Assembly (NCBI RefSeq): GCF_000717995.1
Contig: NZ_JODM01000056.1
Coordinates: 1 to 15,465 of the forward strand
Direction: 5' to 3'
DNA length: 15,465 nucleotides
From: Streptomyces violaceorubidus
GTDB lineage: Bacteria; Actinomycetota; Actinomycetes; Streptomycetales; Streptomycetaceae
Under the pieces are notes generated by a model that worked only from the letters and a program-made list of their open reading frames with translations, had not been told where the DNA came from and did no database searches. The translations under genes were made by a program, and so were the position numbers. The number at the start of each line of letters is the position of its first letter. Positions within the stretch are counted from its first letter, which is position 1. Positions 1 through 6,900 of this stretch are shown one piece after another.

Positions 1-148
1 GTGATTGAGACGTCAGACACCTCGATCAACAGCTCGGGGGCCTCGCTCGTTGCGCTTGTCGGCCCATCACCCGATCGGTGGCGACCTCGAAGAAGCTCAA
101 TGCGTCCGATGATTTGCGACAAGTTTATTGCTGGCATGTAAAATAGAG

Positions 149-210
149 CGACTTGAGATCCTTCTCCATCTACCCTGGAGCGGTAATTGAAATAAGGTAA
201 TCTCAAGCGC
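149..210. repeat. Nested inverted repeat (possible structured RNA or protein-binding site)
   Basis: CTTGAGAT at 152-159 is matched exactly by ATCTCAAG at 200-207. The pairing continues outward by three more bases (GCG/CGC) if one bulged A is allowed. Inside the loop CTCCA and TGGAG form a second small stem around the bases TCTACCC. It is not a tRNA and is not followed by a T run, so it does not look like a simple terminator. It could be an operator, a mobile-element end or a structured leader; the sequence does not decide between these. Confidence 0.45.
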
Positions 211-320
211 GGGAAGGTCGGATTTGACGTGCCTGAATACAGGTCTGCCGATATCTACATCTTGCGGAAGTGCGGAGCAAGCTTTCGCTGCCGAAATGGC
301 GACCCGGCTCCCGTCCATTA

Positions 321-344
321 GAATTTTCCATGGAAATCAAATTC
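321..344. repeat. Palindrome TTTCCATGGAAA with flanking GAATTT/AAATTC
   Basis: A perfect 12-bp palindrome covers 325-336. GAATTT (321-326) and AAATTC (339-344) form a second, partly overlapping inverted pair around it. Such symmetry is typical of a dimeric repressor site, but no promoter or regulated gene can be tied to it here. Confidence 0.35.
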
Positions 345-501
345 TCTTGGAAAGTGCTTTGGTGATGGCGGGTGGCTGAGGTATGCGGGAAGGCGTCGCG
401 TCCTATTGGCCGGGCATGGCGGCTGGACTGTGTGCTAAGACTGTTCCGGCATGCTGGGGCGCTGAAGAACGCTGCGGGAGACGACTCGGCGACCCAACAA
501 G

Positions 502-675
502 ATGAGTGCGACAACATCACCCGGCGCTGAGTCAAAGGAGATCAAGGAAGCCGCCCTCTGGATCCTCCCCAAGGTCGGTTGCGGCCCGCTAAAAGCGATC
601 TCGGAGCAATCCAGGGGAATGTCTGACATGCCGACGCTATGCAGGACTTTTATGCCGACATTAATTCCGACCTGA
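502..675 (+). CDS. Unrecognised small ORF, 57 aa
   Basis: An ATG frame of 57 codons ends at TGA 673-675. The translation starts MSATTSPGAESKEIKEAA, continues with a segment LPKVGCGPLKAISEQ, and ends rich in Thr and Pro, with two cysteines in all. No good ribosome binding site sits in front of the ATG; the nearest purine run, GGAGACGA, is about 20 bases upstream. The codon bias is weak. It may be a decayed gene piece or chance. I cannot assign a family, and list it because nothing else in the region reads as protein. Confidence 0.15.
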   Translation: MSATTSPGAESKEIKEAALWILPKVGCGPLKAISEQSRGMSDMPTLCRTFMPTLIPT

Positions 676-963
676 GCGGGCCTCCTCGATACTGGTCAGG
701 AGGTGACGCAAGCCCCACGTCGAAGCCTGGGGCCGGCACGTCGTGCTGCGAGTCACGCAGTCGCGAGCAATGCAAGGAATGGCCGACACTCTGGACAATC
801 ATGCGGTGACGCCGAAAGGGTCATGGTGCTCGTCCGTGAGATGCGCGAGGTAGTACCGCTCGGTCCGGCGGGCAGCGCCCAAGCGCCGTGATCGATGCGC
901 CCCGGATAGCCGAGCATATCTAAAGCTAATCAGAAGAACTGTCATAATTTTTGGGAGAATCCC

Positions 964-3900
964 ATGCTTCTGGCGGGCGCTCCGGTATTGACGGAGCTGG
1001 ACGGCAAGGATGTGACCCTGCGGTCGTTGACGGTGAATGGTGGCGTCTTGCATGCCTCGCTGCCCGGGTTCACACCGGGGATCGCCGCGGCCCGGGACCC
1101 GATCGCGGCGTTGTTGGCTCGTAATCGGGCGGCGGTCGATTTCACCGGCTACTACCTCCAAGGTCTTCCGCCGAGTCGCCCGCTGCTTGCGGACTGGCGA
1201 CCGTGGCCGTGGCCGCGGGGCCTCAACCCGTTTCTGCTGATGGCGCATTCGTCTCCGCTGAACCAGCTGTGCCTGATGGTGGACGGCGAGGCGCGGCCGG
1301 TCGCGGATCAGGCGCTGGGTTCCTGGCTGCGGGCGCTGCCGAATCTGAATACCTCGAAGCGGCCGCTGGAGGACCCGGTGGTGGTCTTGACGTGCAGCAC
1401 AGGTGCGATGCGCCCGCAGCTCGCCGACATGGTCGGGCGCCTGGTCTGGTTTCCGCACGGTGAGATCACGGTAGGGGCCAAGCCGCTGGATGCGGTCGGT
1501 CGCGCGGCCGGGGACAGGGTGCGGTTGGGTCTGCGCCGCACTGAGGATGGAGAGGGCGGGCGGTTCAGGTCGTCCTACCCCCAGGGTCCTGCCGGTGACC
1601 GGGTGCGATTCGCCTACCGTTCGCGGTTCGCTTTCCGCCCCGCCGACTGGCTTGTCGAACGCTCCGCCGCGCCCGGCACCCGGGCCCCGGCCGGGGCGCG
1701 CCCGTACCCGATCGGTGGTGAGCGCGCCCTGGGCCTGTCCTACTTCGACCGGCGCGACCGCGCATCCCGCCTATCCGCTCTTGCCGCGCCGATGGTGGAG
1801 CCCTCCTACGTGGCGTGGACGCCGAACGACGCCTACCAGCCGGGGACCTCGGCGCATGCCGGCCCGGTCGCCGGGGTTCCGCGTGCGGCGGCCCAGCCGT
1901 GGCACACCCGGGAACTGGGCGAGCTGCCCTTCGGCCTCGACGGCGTAGCCACGGTGGCCTGCTACTTCGCCGATGGCCTTTTCGCCGTCTACGACGAGCG
2001 GCAGGACCTCACCTACTGGGAGATGCCGCTGGCCTTCGGCCGGCGCATGCGCAAGGACCTGGCGGCGGCCCAGGCCTCCGGGCCGCCGCCGCGGGTGCTG
2101 CTGTTGACCGACTTCGACGCGATCTCCGGGAACGCGCGCGAGCAGGTCGTGCAAGGGCTCGGCGGCCCGGAGCTGATCACCGTGAACGTGCCGTCGACCC
2201 TGTTCCTCGACGAGGACTCGCAGCACGGCGCTACCAGGTCCCGCATCGCACTGCTGCCCGCGACCAGCGGCCTTGCCGCCCCGGTGTGGACAGCCACGAC
2301 CACCGCCGGCACTTCCACCACGCTGTCCCCAGGCCCAAGAGACCTGGGAGACCGTACCAACAGGGCACTGTCGGAGGAGGACTCCGTCTCCGCCCAGGAT
2401 GACGTCTCTTCACTGGTCGAGCCTGGCGCGTCGTTCGATGAGGCCGCGTGGCGTGAGCAATCTGCTGCCGTGCTGGAGTGGGTACTCAAGGGCGTGAAAG
2501 AGCGGCGGGCCGCGCCGGCTGGCGGCGCGGATCAGGTTCACCCTCCGACCGTGCCACCTACGCAGTCCTCGATCGTGCAAGTGCCGGAGCCCGGACGGCC
2601 GGACATGTCACACCTCGTGGGCGGCATGGCCCCGTCGTCGCACGTCTCGAACCTGTCCGGGTCTCCTTCTCTGCTGCCGTACGGCACGAGCACGGCTGAG
2701 ACGCGTCCATACGCCGCACCACCCATGACGAGCCGGCAAGCGAGTGGTCAGCACAGCGCCGAAGCCCCACAGTACGGGCAGCCGCCCCTGGCACGGACCG
2801 AGGGCACGCTTGCGGATTCCGGCTCCGCGGGGATGCCTGCCACGCCGAGCACGTCGGGCTCCCGGCGGGAACCTACCGAGCTCCGGTCGGGTGCCCAGAA
2901 CGCCAACTCCGCAGCCTCCCAGCCCGCGTCGACCACGCACGGCACCGAGTCCGCCGACGACGGCCGACCGTCCACTGGGCCCCTGACCCCGGCTGAGGAC
3001 CAACTGACCGGTCAGGTCGGCAACCCTGGTGCGGAAGCCTCGGTGGCAGCCAAGCCGGACATGCTGCCGGCGGCCGAGGAGTTCGTACGTACTCACATCC
3101 ACGTCCCCGACACGGTCGAACAGCCCGCCAGTGCCCGGGCGGAACTCATCCGCCTGCTCAACCACATGCTCCGCAACCCGGACGTCGCCACCCGCGTCCT
3201 CGGCAGTGGTGTCCGAGTCGTCGTCGTGCCCCGGGACACCCGTGTGACCGACCTGGGGCGCTTCGCCCACCTAAGCAATGTTCACGAGCACATGGACAGT
3301 AGCGGCACCCGGACCTCCTGCGAGCTGCGCGCCCTCACCAACCCCGACCGGCACGTCATCGCCATTCCCGAGGAGAACCTCCTCGGCGAGACCACTCCCG
3401 TCCCGCCGCGCGGCCACTTCCCCGACGGCTGCTCCGCCGCCGTCCACGAACTGGCGCACATGATCCACGTCTACGGACTCACCGAACCCCAGCAGGCCCT
3501 CCTCGACACGCTTCACCGCGAAAAGCTCGCCCTGGGACCCCACGCCCTGTGGCCCGACGGACCCCGGACGGACCTCCAGGGTCGGATCACCGAGAACTAC
3601 TCCTCCCGCAGTCCCGTCGAGTACTTCGCTCAGGCCACCAGCGCCTACCTTCACACCAACCACGGCACAGACCCGTACACAGGCCGCCCCCGCAATAACG
3701 GTCCCTGGAGCATTCGCGTCAACGAATCCGCACAGCTCTTCCACCTCCTCGGGACCCTCTACGGCGCTCGGCCAGAGCCCCTCGCCGCCAACCTGGTCCG
3801 CGCGACGCGGCGCCTCAACGACTCCTACGAGGCACTGCGCGACTACGACCACCTCATCACTACCCAGAGCGCCGAGCCGCCTGGCGACGGCCAAGGGGGC

Positions 3901-6900
3901 GACGGCGAAGGCGTCGTCGCCGTCGCAATCCCCACGAACACGGTCACGCCGCCGATGTACGACCTGCCCACCATCGTCGTCACTCCCCCCGCGGAGGACC
4001 TGCCCACCATCGTTGCGTCCCCGCCCACCGACACCGTCCCCGAGCGGGAGCGGCACCTCCAGACCATCTCCGCACCCGATCATGCGCCCGGTCCTGCCTC
4101 CGAGAGCGGACCTGAGCTCGCTCCGGAACCCGCCCCCGATCTCGAGGACGGCGCGCCCGCCCGACCGCTCAGCGACCCCGTTCTCCGATTCGGCACACGT
4201 CGTGACGGCGCGCTGGAACTCGCCCACATCACACCCGTCCCACAGGCAACCGTCGAATGGCTGCGGGAACGGGTGATCGAGCTGGTGGAGAACGGCCAGG
4301 GGCCGGATCCCGAGTTCCACGCCCGGGTGCGCCGCGTCCTGACCGCTCGTCTGCTGTCCGCCGAGTGGGCTCGGCTGTTCAGCGTCGCTGGCCTGCCCCT
4401 CAACGTTACTTACCGCAAGCGGCGGCACCCCGTCTCGCTCCGCCTCGGGCTCACTGCCCTCGGGCCCTCGCCCCAGCAGCTCGGCCACATGTCCGACGGA
4501 CCGCCCGTGGGCGTGCAGCGCTGGGCCTTCGGCGTCAACGAAGCCGGTGACAGCGGTGGCAGCGGCGATCTGCGCGCCTTTGGTCATCCTTTCTCCCACA
4601 CCTGGTCGGTAGACAAGGGTCCGCTGCGCCGCATCACGTTCACGCCGCAACCCAGCCTCACCTACAACCAGCTCACGACCTCGGTGACGGTCGGCACGAC
4701 AGTGCAGCCGATGGTGCTGCTCCGAAGCAAGGGCCGGCACTGGCCGTTCGACTATGCGATGACCTGGGAACTGCGGCGCAACGACGGCCCGGTCACCTCG
4801 CCGCTCGGCACGCTGCCCGCCCTCGGATGGGAGCCCGCCCCAGGCCTCGCGCCGGACAAGCTGCTGGTGTGGTTTCCCACTTATCTGTCCACCTCCGAAG
4901 GGCTGCCCGACGTCGACCCCACGCGGCCGGAGAGCGTTCCCGCGCCGCTCTACCGGCTGCTGGACGAGGTACCGCTCTTCGGCCCGCAGGCCCTGGCAGA
5001 CCACGACGTGCTCTTCGCCGATGTGCTGCGGTCCTTCGCCGACCCGTTGGACTCGCTGTCGGAGGGCTCCCGCCGAGAGCTGTTCGAGTTCTTCGGCGAG
5101 GGCAACCTACGCAGCAACCTCCCTCAGACCTGGGGTGGTTCGGTTGCCTCGCCCACTCTCTACACCTCCTCCGGCGAAGCCATCGGATACCTCCGGATCG
5201 GTGCTGAGCTGACCGGCGGTGACACCATCACCGGTCCCACCACGGCGAGTTCGGTGCTGGAGACCTACATTCTGCGGTCACTGCGCGTGCAGGGCAGCGC
5301 CCAGATCGGCAACGGCGCCGGCTTCAACGTGTCGATCACCCTGGGCTTCGGGACCGGAGCCCCCGACCCCCTCACCGGCGTGGAACCGCTGGGCGGGCAG
5401 TTTACCTTCCAGTTCGGTGGGCAGCATCAGTTCACCCATGTGCTGACCAGCGGAGGAAGTGCCCGCATTGCCCATTCGCTGCGGACGGCGACCCCGCTTC
5501 TCCAGGTCACGCCCCGAATGCGGCTACGTATCGCCCTCGTCCGCCCGGACGGCGCTCCACTCGGCCCCACCGCCGGATCGCCCCTGGACGGTGACAAGCA
5601 ATACCCCGTCGTCATGCTGGTCCCCTCACTGGACGCCCTAGGCCATGTGCCGACCCAGACGCGTTACCTGCCGCCGGAGGTGCTGCACCTCAAACAGCTC
5701 GGGGTGTCCACCACCCCGCTTCAGGTCTCCGGCTCCAGCCCTCTCTTCGACCACGCCGAACGCTGGCTGCGCGACAACGGCTTCCTCCCCTCCGACCGGC
5801 CGCAGACACGACGGTGGGACAAGGCGATGGACCAGGCCATCCGCACCCAGAGGGTGAACAACCTGCGCAAGCTGGACCAGATGCGCTCAAGACTGGGGCT
5901 GCGCTCCGCCCTGGACGAGATGATCGAAGGCGGCGACACCACCTGGTTCGAACTCCCCACTCCGCTCGGCACCCAGCGCGTCTCCGTCCGTCTGGTAACC
6001 GAGCGCCGCTACACCGCGCCGGACGCCAACGCGGGTGTCGAGCACCAGCGCACCCTCCCCAAGATCCAGACACTGAACTACACGGGGTCCACGATCGCGG
6101 GAGAGCAGCATTTCCAGGGCACGCCCTTCGCATGGAACGTCGGTGGTGAGGGCGCCGTCATCAACCCGCTCGACGTCGACGGCGACCAGCGGCTCGAGCA
6201 GATCCGGCCGCACTACTCGTACACGTCGCAGACCACCAGGAACACAGGGTCCAGCACAGGTAGCGGCCACGAGTACTACATGCTCAGCCCCACGCAGAAC
6301 GGCACACAGGTGTTCGCGGTCCCCGTCACCCACCGGATGGTCATCACTCACAGCCACGGCCCGAATCCCGAACCCGTCAGCGCGGACGGCAGCGTGCGCG
6401 TGGCCGTGCCCACGTTCCGCACGCTCGACCGTCCCTCCCCCGCTCCCCGCCCGGGACCGGCGACGGTCCGCGACCACCGCCACCGGGACGACCGGTTGCT
6501 CGCCCTGCCGAACCCCGGGCGCACCCTCGAAGAGGGTGTTCTGCGGCTGCCGGAGACGGCTCTGCTGGACCGGGTCGGCGGTAGTGCCGACCTGCGCCGT
6601 GAGGTGCTGGCCATGATCAAGGACATCGAGCACGCGGTGGCTGAGGAGAACGAGCGATACGTCATGCCGCCCACGCCAGGTGCGTGGATCGAGGAAGACG
6701 ACGTCGAGGCACAGGACACCGCTACGGACGCGACGGTGGAACCGCGTGCTGTCCCCCGCCCGTGGTCCTCGCCTCTGCTGCGGGCCGTGGGCGGCCTCAT
6801 CGCTGGCAGTGCACACTGGGTGAGCGGTTCGGTGGGCGACGCGGGACGCTGGGTGTGGCGCGCCTCGGTGGGCGAGCCGGCCACCGAGCACGAGTCGTCG

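Larger units (their letters stand above)
1..963. other. Low-GC upstream region without a recognised gene
   Basis: This stretch is clearly poorer in G and C than the rest of the window, above all between about 110 and 400, and shows no sustained third-position GC bias. A frame is open from the window start to a TAA at 139-141 and could be the end of an upstream gene, but I do not recognise it. A 62-codon frame at 703-891, starting GTG right next to AGGAGG, is also unrecognised. The parts I can describe are an inverted repeat at 149-210, a palindrome at 325-336 and a 57-codon frame at 502-675, listed separately. I read the region as decayed or transferred DNA that may carry the control region of the giant gene at its right end. 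Confidence 0.5.

Noticed and set aside
3271..5004. Long minus-strand open frame (577 codons) antisense to the giant gene
   Set aside because: Long open antisense frames are expected in high-GC DNA. The translation shows no domain, is full of low-complexity Gly/Val/Arg text, and the plus strand here encodes the metalloprotease and scaffold.
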